Shown piece by piece: positions 17,775 to 25,630 of a stretch of 64,000 nt of DNA. The notes below the pieces were generated by a model that saw nothing but the letters and a program-made list of their open reading frames with translations, did not search any database and had not been told where the DNA came from. Made by a program: the position numbers and the translations under genes. The stretch comes from Streptomyces paludis (lineage in GTDB: Bacteria > Actinomycetota > Actinomycetes > Streptomycetales > Streptomycetaceae). Where the stretch lies: positions 2,418,001 through 2,482,000 of the forward strand of contig NZ_CP031194.1 in the NCBI RefSeq assembly GCF_003344965.1, read 5' to 3'. Every line of letters begins with the position of its first letter. The first letter of the stretch is position 1.

Positions 17775-18567
17775 CCTGGACCACCACCCTCCGCGTCGCC
17801 ACCGACTGAAGCACCCGGCCCGCCCCGAGCAGCGCCACCGCCCAGCCCGCCTGGAACGCGTACACGCCCGCCAGGTCCCACCCGGTGTGCTTGCCCAGCA
17901 GGACATCCGCCGGAATCTGGAGCATCGACGACCACGGCAGCGCCCGCGCCACCTCGCCCAGCGCGCCGGGGAAGACGTTGAGCGGCAGCAGCATCCCGGA
18001 GAAGAACATCGCCGCCAGCATCCCCAGCTGCGCCGCCCCCGCGCCGTCCATCAGCCAGAACGCCGACAGCGCGATCAGGAACCGGATCGCGAAACTCACC
18101 ACCAGCCCCAGCAGCAGCGCCCCCAGGAACGCGAGCCACATCAGCGGATCGCCCGGCAGCGCCAGCTCGAAGGCGAACGCCCCGATCGCCATCGGCACGA
18201 CCCCGCGCCCGAGCAGCTGGAACGCCGCCCGCCCCAGATCCCCCGCCAGCCACCACAGCTGGAGATCGGCCGGACGGTAGAGATCGACGGCGATGTCGCC
18301 CGTACGGATGCGTTCGATCAGCTCGTCCTCGAAGCCGCCGCCCATCAGCGCGCAGGCCGCCAGCAGCGCCTGCCCGAGCCATACGTACGTCATGGCCTGC
18401 GGCAGGTCGTACCCGCCGAGCCGCGGCCGCTCGTCCCAGAGCGCGGTGTACGCGTACGCCAGGATGAAGCCGAACACGGTGTTGGTGAACACGCCGGCGA
18501 AGGTCGCCACGCGATACGTCGCGTACCGTCGGAAACCGCCCAAGGTCACCACTGCGTACAGCCGCAC
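17767..18567 (-). CDS. ABC-2 type exporter permease (first subunit)
   Basis: A 266-aa membrane protein with six helices (GVFTNTVFGFILAYAYTAL, GALLLGLVVSFAIRFLIAL, MLAAMFFSGMLLPLNVFP). It matches the ABC-2 permease family that pairs with NatA-like ATPases. I chose GTG 18567, preceded by a purine-rich GGGAGGGGAGGGG site, over the 21-codon longer form that begins upstream. First gene of the leftward exporter operon; the gap to the divergent PBP gene is 219 bp. Confidence 0.85.
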   Translation of the reverse strand: MRLYAVVTLGGFRRYATYRVATFAGVFTNTVFGFILAYAYTALWDERPRLGGYDLPQAMTYVWLGQALLAACALMGGGFEDELIERIRTGDIAVDLYRPADLQLWWLAGDLGRAAFQLLGRGVVPMAIGAFAFELALPGDPLMWLAFLGALLLGLVVSFAIRFLIALSAFWLMDGAGAAQLGMLAAMFFSGMLLPLNVFPGALGEVARALPWSSMLQIPADVLLGKHTGWDLAGVYAFQAGWAVALLGAGRVLQSVATRRVVVQGG

Positions 18568-18786
18568 CGGCGCCCCTCCCCTCCCCCTTCGCAACGCCCC
18601 GAGCCGCGGCACAGAACTTCGCGGCACCAAAGCGCACGAACCTAGTCCACGCGCCCACGCCGCCGCGACTCAATATCCGGCGGCTCGCGCTTCTCCCTTC
18701 TGGCCGTGTTTTATGGGATTGACCTGATACGACACCGTTATGCCGGGAAGTGAACCTCCGGCTGCGGCCGAGGAGTCTTCACGCAT

Positions 18787-21279
18787 ATGAGTGACGAGCC
18801 ACAGCAGCAGGGCTGGGCCCCACGGGACCCTTCCGACCCCGCGTCCCACCCCGTGTCCGACCCTGCCCCCACCGACCCCGCGTCCGGCCCCGCCCTCACC
18901 GGCCGGGCCAGGCGCGCGGCCAGGCGCGCCGAGCGCAAGCGCCGGCGCACCGGCTGGCGCAGGCTCGTCCCCACCTGGCGTATGACGGCCGGCACGTTCC
19001 TGGGCTGCGCGCTTCTGCTCGTCTGCGGCTTCGTCGTGGGCTACAAGTACGTCGACATCCCGGCCGCGAACGCCGCCGCCACCGCCCAGTCGAACGTCTT
19101 CCTCTATACGGACGGCACCCAGATCGCCCGCGACGGCGAGATCAACCGCGAGAACGTCAAGCTCTCGCAGGTGCCGCGGAGCGTCCAGCGCGCCGTGCTC
19201 GCCGCCGAGGACCGCGGCTTCTACGGCGAGCCCGCCGTCGACCCGCAGGGCATGGTCCGCGCCGCCTGGAACACCGCGACCGGCAAGGGCACCCAGGGCG
19301 GCTCCACGATCACCCAGCAGTACGTCAAGAACTACTACCTCGGCCAGGAACAGACGGTCATCCGCAAGACCAAGGAATTCTTTATCGCGATCAAGCTCAA
19401 CCGCGAGGCGTCCAAGGGCCAGATCCTCCAGGGCTATCTGAACACCAGCTACTTCGGCCGCAACGCCTACGGCATCCAGGCCGCCGCCCAGGCGTACTAC
19501 GGCAAGGACGTCGAGAAGCTCAGCACGGCGGAGGGCGCCTATCTGGCCTCCCTCCTCAACGCCCCCAGCGAGTTCGACGTCGTCGTCCACCCCGAGAACA
19601 GACCGGCCGCCGTCGCCCGCTGGAAGTACGTACTCGACGGGATGGTCAAGGAGCACTGGCTCAGCGAGCGCGACCGGGACGCGATGGCCTTCCCGCAGCC
19701 CGGAAACCTGCGGCCCTCCTCCTCCGGCCTCACGGGCCAGCGCGGCTATATCGTCCAGGCCGTCAAGGACTATCTGACCAGCAACAAGATCATCGACGAG
19801 AACACCCTGGCCACCGGCGGCTACCGGATCACCACCACCCTCGACCGCAAGAAGCAGAACGCCTTCGTACGGGCCGTCAAGGACAAGGTCACCTCCCAGC
19901 TCAGCGCCGACCGCACGGCCGACCGCAACGTCCGCGTCGGCGGCGCCTCCATCGACCCGGCGACCGGCCAGGTCGTCGCCATGTACGGCGGCATCGACTA
20001 CACCAAGCAGTACGTCAACAACGCGACCCGCCGCGACTACCAGGTCGGCTCCACCTTCAAGCCGTTCGTCCTCGCCGCCGCCCTCCAGAACGGCTCCGAG
20101 ACCCAGGACGGCCGGACGATCTCCCCGAGCACCGTGTACGACGGCACCAACCAGCGCATGGTCCAGGGCCCCAGCGGCCCCACCGGTTACGCCCCTTCCA
20201 ACGAGGACGATGTCAACTACGGCCCCATCACCGTACGGGTCGCCACTGACAAGTCCGTCAACGCCGTCTACGCGCAGATGGCCCAGGACGTCGGGCCCGA
20301 GACCGTCAAGGACACCGCCATCGCCCTCGGCATCCCCAAGAACACCCCCGACCTCACCGCCACCCCCTCCATCGCGCTCGGCCCGGCCACCGCGAGCGTC
20401 CTGGACATGGCCGAGGCGTACGCGACACTCGCCAACCACGGCGCGCACGGCACGTACAGCCTCGTCCGGGACATCAGCAGGAACGGTACGGAGCTGGCCC
20501 TGCCCGCGCACGACAGCAAGCAGGCGATCAGCCGCGAGGCCGCCGACACCACCACCTCCGTGCTGCGCGGCGTCGTCGACGGCGGTACGGGCACCGCCGC
20601 CCAGTCCGCGGGCCGCCCCGCCGCCGGCAAGACCGGCACGGCGGAGAAGGACAAGGCGGCCTGGTTCGCCGGCTACACCCCGAACCTCGCGACCGTCGTG
20701 GCCGTAATGGGCGCCGACCCCAAGACCGCCGAGCAGACGCCGCTGTACGGAGCCCTCGGCCTGGGCCGCATCAACGGCGGCGGGGCGCCCGCCCAGATCT
20801 GGGGCCAGTACACGGCCGCCGCGCTCCAGGGCACCGCGGTCAAGGACTTCGACCTCCGCGTGACACCCGACGCGGCCGATTCGGCGCTGCCGGACCAGAC
20901 GGGGTCCCCGCGGCCCGACCGCTCCGGCCAGTCGCAGAACCCTGACACGCGGGGCACCTCCCAGGGCACCCAGGGCTCTTCCGAGGGCCGGACCACCACC
21001 CCGGGCACCCAGGGCGCCACCGGGACGACCGGCACCACCACGGGCGACGGCACCACAGGCGGCGGGAGTACGGGCACCACCACCGGCGGCGGTACGGACT
21101 CGGGCGGCGGCAGCCCGGGCGACGGCAGTACGGGCGCGGCCACCACCGGCGGCGACAACACGGGCGCGACGACGGACGGCGGCGCGGGGACGAGCACAGG
21201 AGGCACGAACACGGGAGGGACGTTCCCGTTCCCAGGAACGTCCCTCCCGGGAACGAGCACGGACGGCCAAGGCCCGTAA
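18787..21279 (+). CDS. Class A penicillin-binding protein (transglycosylase/transpeptidase)
   Basis: An 830-aa bifunctional peptidoglycan synthase. It has a basic cytoplasmic N-terminus, a membrane helix (about 69-86) and a GT51 domain with catalytic Glu in LAAEDRGFYGE (E141) and TITQQYVKNYY. The transpeptidase domain has SxxK as STFK (S422, K425), SxN as SVN and KTG as KTGTAEKD (K615). The last 150 residues are a Thr/Gly/Ser-rich tail of TGG-type repeats, probably spanning the wall. GAGGAG lies 12 bases before ATG 18787. It builds and cross-links murein at the membrane surface. Confidence 0.93.
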   Translation: MSDEPQQQGWAPRDPSDPASHPVSDPAPTDPASGPALTGRARRAARRAERKRRRTGWRRLVPTWRMTAGTFLGCALLLVCGFVVGYKYVDIPAANAAATAQSNVFLYTDGTQIARDGEINRENVKLSQVPRSVQRAVLAAEDRGFYGEPAVDPQGMVRAAWNTATGKGTQGGSTITQQYVKNYYLGQEQTVIRKTKEFFIAIKLNREASKGQILQGYLNTSYFGRNAYGIQAAAQAYYGKDVEKLSTAEGAYLASLLNAPSEFDVVVHPENRPAAVARWKYVLDGMVKEHWLSERDRDAMAFPQPGNLRPSSSGLTGQRGYIVQAVKDYLTSNKIIDENTLATGGYRITTTLDRKKQNAFVRAVKDKVTSQLSADRTADRNVRVGGASIDPATGQVVAMYGGIDYTKQYVNNATRRDYQVGSTFKPFVLAAALQNGSETQDGRTISPSTVYDGTNQRMVQGPSGPTGYAPSNEDDVNYGPITVRVATDKSVNAVYAQMAQDVGPETVKDTAIALGIPKNTPDLTATPSIALGPATASVLDMAEAYATLANHGAHGTYSLVRDISRNGTELALPAHDSKQAISREAADTTTSVLRGVVDGGTGTAAQSAGRPAAGKTGTAEKDKAAWFAGYTPNLATVVAVMGADPKTAEQTPLYGALGLGRINGGGAPAQIWGQYTAAALQGTAVKDFDLRVTPDAADSALPDQTGSPRPDRSGQSQNPDTRGTSQGTQGSSEGRTTTPGTQGATGTTGTTTGDGTTGGGSTGTTTGGGTDSGGGSPGDGSTGAATTGGDNTGATTDGGAGTSTGGTNTGGTFPFPGTSLPGTSTDGQGP
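21213..21248 (+). terminator. Perfect 14-bp inverted repeat inside the PBP tail
   Basis: GGGAGGGACGTTCC (21213-21226) and its exact reverse complement (21235-21248) flank an 8-nt loop. They lie in the last 25 codons of the penicillin-binding protein gene. It may act as a transcription terminator or mRNA-stabilising stem; no T-run follows. Confidence 0.45.
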
Positions 21280-21310
21280 AAAGCAAGGGCCCGTAAAAAG
21301 AGCCCGTAAA
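21272..21310. repeat. Triplicated GCCCGTAAAA at the PBP stop codon
   Basis: GCCCGTAAAA(A) occurs three times in tandem at the end of the PBP gene (from about 21272, 21290 and 21302). Each copy carries a possible TAA stop after a GP-like dipeptide. Only the first is used. Confidence 0.6.
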
Positions 21311-21320
21311 AGCAGACGGC

Positions 21321-21641
21321 TCAATGCCCGGAGGTGACCTTCAGCCCCACCACGGCCACCAGCAGCAGACAGACGAAGAAGATCCTGGCGGCGGTCGCCG
21401 GCTCACCCAGCGCCACCATCCCGACCACAGCCGCCCCGGCCGCGCCGATCCCGACCCACACGCCGTAGGCCGTACCGATCGGCAGCGTCTTCGCCGCCTG
21501 TGCCAGCAGCACCATGCTCAGAACGATCCCCGCACCGGTGAACACGCTCGGCCACAGCCGGGTGAACCCCTCGGTGAACTTCATCCCGATCGACCAGCCG
21601 ATCTCCAGCAGACCAGCGACGATCAACAGAACCCAGGCCAT
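21321..21641 (-). CDS. sugE: SMR-family guanidinium exporter SugE/Gdx
   Basis: A 106-aa small multidrug-resistance protein with four membrane helices. It has the SugE/Gdx-type sequence MAWVLLIVAGLLEIGWSIGM, the conserved Glu in helix 1 (E13) and GTAYGVWVGIGAAGA in helix 3. Subfamily Gdx members export guanidinium by proton antiport; the W/S/K pattern around helix 1-2 (KFTEGFTRLWPS) is of that type rather than EmrE. The start is ATG 21641, with GGGAGG eight bases upstream. A guanidine-III-like riboswitch precedes it, which strongly supports the guanidinium role. Confidence 0.9.
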   Translation of the reverse strand: MAWVLLIVAGLLEIGWSIGMKFTEGFTRLWPSVFTGAGIVLSMVLLAQAAKTLPIGTAYGVWVGIGAAGAAVVGMVALGEPATAARIFFVCLLLVAVVGLKVTSGH

Positions 21642-21676
21642 GACGGCACCTCCCGGCGAGAACGCGGAAACAACAG

Positions 21677-21722
21677 GTGCGTCGTCTTTCGATGACCCGG
21701 TACGGCGCGTCTCGTCGGGGAA
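21677..21722 (-). promoter_or_regulatory. Guanidine-III (ykkC-III) riboswitch candidate
   Basis: Read on the minus strand the leader of sugE contains CCCCGACGAG, then GCGCCGTACCGGGTCA, then GAAAGACGACGC. From memory, this matches the Thermobifida fusca guanidine-III aptamer (CGGACGAGG, GCGCCGTACCCGGTCA, GACGGCGC) in order, spacing and the conserved ACGAG. The helix GCGCCGT/ACGACGC has one C-A mismatch. The pseudoknot pairs CCCG with loop CGGG where T. fusca uses CCGG with CCGG, a compensated change. It ends about 20 nt before the ribosome site, as expected for translational ON control. Confidence 0.85.
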
Positions 21723-21793
21723 CCCCACGCTAACAAACAAAGCGAGGCACCCAGAAACGGGGGCCCGGAGAACGGCCCGGAGAACCAGGGGAA

Positions 21794-22141
21794 CTACAGA
21801 TAAAGCCCGGTCGAGTCCTCGGACCCCTCGAACCGGTCCGCCGCGACCGCGTGCAGATCGCGCTCCCGCATCAGTACGTACGCCACCCCGCGCACCTCGA
21901 CCTCGGCCCGGTCCTCGGGGTCGTACAGCACCCGGTCCCCCGGCGTCACCGTCCGTACGCTCTGTCCCACGGCCACCACCTCGGCCCAGGCCAGCCGACG
22001 GCCGACCTCGGCCGTCGCCGGGATCAGGATGCCGCCGGACGAGCGCCGCTCGCCCTCCGGAATGTCCGTCCTGACCAGGACCCGGTCGTGGAGCATCCGG
22101 ATGGGCAGCTTGTCGTGCTGGCTGTGGGGTTTCTCGCTCAC
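21794..22141 (-). CDS. GroES-family co-chaperonin-like protein
   Basis: A 115-aa GroES-fold protein: MLHDRVLVRTD (N-terminal strand), GGILIPATA (mobile-loop side), GDRVLYDPEDRAEV and YVLMRERDLHAV. The GTG start is at 22141. There is no groEL next to it, and the sequence diverges from canonical GroES, so it is a second, GroES-like protein as seen elsewhere in Streptomyces. Interaction with a chaperonin is inference. Confidence 0.8.
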   Translation of the reverse strand: MSEKPHSQHDKLPIRMLHDRVLVRTDIPEGERRSSGGILIPATAEVGRRLAWAEVVAVGQSVRTVTPGDRVLYDPEDRAEVEVRGVAYVLMRERDLHAVAADRFEGSEDSTGLYL

Positions 22142-22196
22142 GCCCCAGAACCTACCTGCCGGGCCCGCCGCCGTACGCCATAGGGGTGGCGCGGGC

Positions 22197-22517
22197 TCAA
22201 ACCCGGCGGCGCTTGGTGGACACCACGAGCAGCCCGACGACGCCGACGGCGACCAGCGCCACCGGCACCAGGCGCTCCAGCCGGGGGGCGCCCGCGTGGT
22301 CGGTGAACGAGGCGCGCACGCCCGCGATCGTCCTGTTCACGGCGACGAACGCGCGCCCCGCCGTACGGTCGACCGTGGAGGTCACCTTGGCCTTCGCGTC
22401 GCCCACGATCGTCTTCGGATGCACCCGCACGCCGATCTCGTCGAGCGTCTCGGCAAGCTGCCCGCGCCGGCGAACGATGTCCGCCTCGATCTGCGCCGGG
22501 GTCCTGGATTCCGACAC
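22197..22517 (-). CDS. DUF3618 membrane-anchored protein
   Basis: A 106-aa protein with the DUF3618 signature at the start (TPAQIEADIVRRRGQLAETL, then EIGVRVHPK), a helical middle and one C-terminal membrane helix (LVPVALVAVGVVGLLVVST) ending in KRRRV. GTG start at 22517. It is divergent from bcp across 145 bp. DUF3618 proteins are small tail-anchored proteins of unknown function. Confidence 0.85.
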   Translation of the reverse strand: MSESRTPAQIEADIVRRRGQLAETLDEIGVRVHPKTIVGDAKAKVTSTVDRTAGRAFVAVNRTIAGVRASFTDHAGAPRLERLVPVALVAVGVVGLLVVSTKRRRV

Positions 22518-22662
22518 CGCGCTGCCTCCGTGGTCGTGTCCGATATTCCTACGTCAGTCCTACGTCGACAGTCTGTCAGCTCAACGCCCACCGCACCCGG
22601 CGGCACCCCCGATTACGCTCGGCGGCGTACCACCGATCCACCGGCCAATCCCGAGGAGAACC

Positions 22663-23130
22663 ATGAGCGAGCGCCTCCAGCCCGGCGACACCGCCCCCGC
22701 CTTCACCCTGCCCGACGCGGACGGCAACGACGTCTCGCTCGCGGACCACAAGGGCCGCAAGGTCATCGTCTACTTCTACCCGGCCGCGCTCACCCCGGGC
22801 TGCACCAAGCAGGCGTGCGACTTCACCGACAACCTGGAGCTGCTGGCCGGCGCCGGCTACGACGTCATCGGCGTCTCGCCCGACAAGCCGGAGAAGCTCG
22901 CGAAGTTCCGCGAGAAGGAGAACCTGAAGGTCACACTCCTGGGCGACCCGGCCAAGGCCGTCCTGGAGGCGTACGGCGCCTTCGGCGAGAAGAAGCTGTA
23001 CGGCAAGACGGTCACCGGCGTCATCCGCTCGACGTTCGTCATCGACGAGAAGGGCCACGTCGAACAGGCCCTCTACAACGTCCGCGCCACCGGCCACGTA
23101 GCGAAGATCATCAAAGACCTCGGCATCTGA
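22663..23130 (+). CDS. bcp: Thioredoxin-dependent peroxiredoxin (Bcp/PrxQ)
   Basis: A 155-aa AhpC/TSA-fold peroxidase that reduces peroxides in the cytoplasm. The peroxidatic and resolving cysteines are in TPGCTKQACDF (C47, C52), which is the atypical 2-Cys alpha-type arrangement of Bcp. Other motifs: LPDADGNDVSLAD, VIGVSPDKPEKLAKF and STFVIDEKGHV. The start is ATG 22663 with GAGGAGAAC upstream. A strong hairpin follows the stop. Confidence 0.95.
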   Translation: MSERLQPGDTAPAFTLPDADGNDVSLADHKGRKVIVYFYPAALTPGCTKQACDFTDNLELLAGAGYDVIGVSPDKPEKLAKFREKENLKVTLLGDPAKAVLEAYGAFGEKKLYGKTVTGVIRSTFVIDEKGHVEQALYNVRATGHVAKIIKDLGI

Positions 23131-23157
23131 CCCCCGCCACCCCTCCCCCACACAACC

Positions 23158-23181
23158 GAGGCCCCGCCCAGGCGGGGCCTC
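23158..23181 (+). terminator. Rho-independent terminator after bcp
   Basis: GAGGCCCCGCC (23158-23168) pairs perfectly with GGCGGGGCCTC (23171-23181), followed by GTCCCCTTTG. Confidence 0.8.
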
Positions 23182-23277
23182 GTCCCCTTTGCTGCTCCGG
23201 ACGGCGTAACTGTCCGATATCCGGTTCGTTGATCAGTACGACGCCGCGAACACGCGGCCGGGACGGGGGGCGGGATC

Positions 23278-23907
23278 ATGCCAGTGCGGTACACCTTCAC
23301 GCTGCTGCGGGAGGCGGCGCGGGAGACGACAAACGTCGAGGACGCGGTGCGGTGGTGCGGCGGCCAGCCCACCCCGGGGAGCCGCCGGTACCTCCGGACC
23401 AAGATGTCCGAGGCGGGCATCGACACGTCGCACTTCACCACCGGGCGCGTGCGGCACACGGACGAGAGGCTGCGCGAGCTGGCCGCGTGCTCGACAAGCG
23501 TGGCCGAGGTTGTACGGCGGCTGGGGATCAGCCCGGTGGGCGGCAATCACACGCATATCGGCCGCCGGATCGCGAGGCTCGGCATCGACACCTCCCACTT
23601 CTCGCAGGTGCCTCCGCAGCGGGCGAAGGGGATCCGCAGAGAAATCCTGGTCCTGGGGACACCGGCGGGCGGAAGAGTGGCGGGAGAACGCCTGCGGCGC
23701 GCACTGCTCCACACCGGGGTGCCGGAGCTGTGTGCCATGTGCGGTAACGGCACCGAGTGGAACGGCAAGCCGCTGAGGCTCGAAACGGACCACCGCAACG
23801 GCGACTGGTGGGACAACCGCCCGGAGAATCTGCGGCTGCTCTGTCCCAACTGCCATGCGGTCACCGATACGTATCGCGGCCGTAAGCGGCGAAGGACGGG
23901 CGCATGA
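23278..23907 (+). CDS. HNH endonuclease-like protein with two GIDTSHF modules
   Basis: A 209-aa protein. Two modules of about 45 residues, each ending in GIDTSHF (about residues 44-50 and 101-107), look like HTH-type DNA-binding units (TSVAEVVRRLGISPVGG). The C-terminus is an HNH domain: CAMC (zinc pair), LETDHRNGDWWDN, then LLCPNCHAVTDTY (second zinc pair). ATG 23278 starts the gene; its stop overlaps the next HNH gene in ATGA. No intein, terminase or restriction partner is present. DNA cleavage is inferred from the intact HNH residues. Confidence 0.8.
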   Translation: MPVRYTFTLLREAARETTNVEDAVRWCGGQPTPGSRRYLRTKMSEAGIDTSHFTTGRVRHTDERLRELAACSTSVAEVVRRLGISPVGGNHTHIGRRIARLGIDTSHFSQVPPQRAKGIRREILVLGTPAGGRVAGERLRRALLHTGVPELCAMCGNGTEWNGKPLRLETDHRNGDWWDNRPENLRLLCPNCHAVTDTYRGRKRRRTGA

Positions 23908-24752
23908 GCACGGCCGGCCGCCGCAACTCGTACCCCCGCGAGCTGCTGGAACGCACTGCGGCCGAGGCGACCAGCCTGGTCGATCTGCTCCGCAGGCTGG
24001 GTACTCCGCTAGGAAGTTCGCCCTTTCGCTATGTGAGAAGCAGACTTGAGGTGTACGGAATCGACACCTCGCACTTTCGTGAGGAACCACTCCCTCCGCG
24101 CGACCGTCGTTCCTACACACGGGAGCGGCTGGCGGAAGCCGCCGCGAAATCAAACAGCATTCGGGAAATACTTGAGTTCATGGGCTTCCCGCCCTGCGAC
24201 AGCCCATATGGCCACATCAGGAAGAAACTTGATCAGTTCGGCATCGACACGTCGCACTTCACCCGGCGCTATGGATCGGGCGGCGGAATCCTGCCGTTGA
24301 GCGAGCTGGCACCGGCTGTCGCCGCTTCCACGAGTCTTGCCGGTGTCATCAGACTCCTCGGCCTGCGGGACGGTGGGGCCGCCCGCGCTCGCGTGAAACG
24401 CAGCATCGCGGCCCACGGGCTGTCATCCGCGCATTTCACCGGTCAGGGCCACACACAGGGCCTCCCCTCACCTCACAGGAAGTCGGCAGCCGACCTGCTG
24501 CTACGCCTCGCACCCGGCTCTCCTCGAACGAAGACCGTCATGCTGAGACGAGCACTCGATGAGCTTGAGACGCCACGCGTCTGTGCCGAGTGCGGCATTG
24601 GGGATATGTGGCAGGGCAAGCGGCTCGTACTCGAAATCGATCATGTCAACGGTGACCGGCTGGACAACCGAGCCGGGAACCTGCGCTACCTATGCCCTTC
24701 GTGCCACAGCCAGACGAACACCTTCGCCAAGGCCATCCGTGAGGCACAGTAA
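23904..24752 (+). CDS. HNH endonuclease-like protein with three GIDTSHF-type modules
   Basis: A 282-aa paralogue of the gene it overlaps. It has three repeat modules, ending YGIDTSHF, FGIDTSHF and the diverged HGLSSAHF. The HNH domain reads CAECGIGDMW, VLEIDHVNGDRLDN, RYLCPSCHSQTNTFAKA. The start ATG 23904 is translationally coupled to the preceding gene. The stop is 12 bp before a tRNA gene in the same direction, so the three may share a transcript. Base composition is a little less GC-rich around 24030-24270, which may hint at transfer. Confidence 0.8.
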   Translation: MSTAGRRNSYPRELLERTAAEATSLVDLLRRLGTPLGSSPFRYVRSRLEVYGIDTSHFREEPLPPRDRRSYTRERLAEAAAKSNSIREILEFMGFPPCDSPYGHIRKKLDQFGIDTSHFTRRYGSGGGILPLSELAPAVAASTSLAGVIRLLGLRDGGAARARVKRSIAAHGLSSAHFTGQGHTQGLPSPHRKSAADLLLRLAPGSPRTKTVMLRRALDELETPRVCAECGIGDMWQGKRLVLEIDHVNGDRLDNRAGNLRYLCPSCHSQTNTFAKAIREAQ

Positions 24753-24764
24753 GCTGATCGCTGC

Positions 24765-24839
24765 GGGTCCGTACCCCAGCTGGCCAGAGGGCGCCGGTTT
24801 AGGTCCGGTGTGTCGTGGGTTCGAATCCCACCGGGCCCA
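24765..24839 (+). tRNA. tRNA with UAG anticodon and short variable loop (atypical Leu)
   Basis: A 75-nt cloverleaf. Acceptor GGGTCCG/CGGGCCC (one G-U). D-arm of three CCC/GGG pairs with a 12-nt loop containing GG. Anticodon stem GCCGG/CCGGT with loop TTTAGGT, anticodon TAG at 24800-24802. Variable loop GTGTC (5 nt). T-arm GTGGG-TTCGAAT-CCCAC, discriminator A at 24839, and no encoded CCA. The anticodon and D-arm are Leu-like, but bacterial tRNA-Leu has a long variable arm, which is missing here. Function as a normal decoding tRNA is uncertain. Confidence 0.8.
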
Positions 24840-24845
24840 CAGCGG

Positions 24846-24879
24846 AAGGGCACGGATCTCCAGGAGAAGCCGTGCCCTT
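24846..24879 (+). terminator. Terminator after the tRNA, between convergent units
   Basis: AAGGGCACGG (24846-24855) and CCGTGCCCTT (24870-24879) form a perfect 10-bp stem seven bases past the tRNA. It also sits 18 bp beyond the stop of the convergent rdgB gene. Confidence 0.75.
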
Positions 24880-24896
24880 CCCGCTCTCGCCCCGCG

Positions 24897-25499
24897 TCAG
24901 GCGAGCAGCTCCCGTACCACCGGGACCAGGGCTCGGAACGCCTTGCCGCGGTGGCTGATCGCGTTCTTCTCCGCCGGTGTCAGTTCCGCGCAGGTGCGGG
25001 TGTCGTCGGCGGGCTGGAGGATCGGGTCGTAGCCGAAGCCGCCCGTGCCGGACGGGGTGGTGCGGAGGGTGCCCAGGAGGCGGCCTTCCACGACGCGTTC
25101 CGTGCCGTCCGGGAGGGCCAGGGCCGCCGCGCAGGCGAAGTGGGCGGTGCGGTGGGGCGGGGCGATGTCGGCGAGCTGGGCCAGGAGGAGGCGGAGGTTG
25201 GCCTCGTCGTCGCCGTGCGCGCCCGACCAGCGGGCGGAGAAGATGCCGGGGGCACCGCCGAGGACGTCGACGCAGAGGCCGGAGTCGTCGGCCACCGCCG
25301 GCAGGCCGGTCGCGGCGGCGAGGGCGTGCGCCTTGAGCAGGGCGTTCTCCGCGAAGGTAACGCCCGTCTCCTTGACGTCGGGGACCTCCGGATACGCGTC
25401 CGCGCCGACGAGTTCGTGCGGTAGGCCGGCGTCCGCGAGGATGGCCTTGAGTTCGGTGAGCTTCCCGGCGTTGCGGGTGGCGAGGATCAGACGGGTCAT
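24897..25499 (-). CDS. rdgB: XTP/dITP diphosphatase (RdgB/HAM1)
   Basis: A 200-aa nucleotide-pool sanitising enzyme that hydrolyses dITP, XTP and ITP to the monophosphates. Family motifs: ILATRNAGKLTEL (substrate loop), VTFAENALLKAHALA, VADDSGLCVDVLGGAPG, ARWSGAHGDD, SGTGGFGYDPIL and EKNAISHRGKA. The start is ATG 25499; a further upstream start would add unrelated residues. It is normally adjacent to rph in Streptomyces, but here a transporter/TetR pair lies between. Confidence 0.95.
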   Translation of the reverse strand: MTRLILATRNAGKLTELKAILADAGLPHELVGADAYPEVPDVKETGVTFAENALLKAHALAAATGLPAVADDSGLCVDVLGGAPGIFSARWSGAHGDDEANLRLLLAQLADIAPPHRTAHFACAAALALPDGTERVVEGRLLGTLRTTPSGTGGFGYDPILQPADDTRTCAELTPAEKNAISHRGKAFRALVPVVRELLA

Positions 25500-25630
25500 G
25501 CCGTCAAGTATCGGGCGAGGGCGTGAGCCGCCTGTTCGGCGGGATCCGCGACAGGCCCAGGACGAGCCACGCACCGTACCCGGGGCACGGTGCGTGGGGA
25601 TGGAGCGGCCGCAGGAGTCGGGACGGGTAT

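Noticed and set aside
18670..21324. An 884-codon minus-strand open frame opposite the PBP gene
   Set aside because: Antisense shadow; the plus strand has complete GT51 and transpeptidase motifs.
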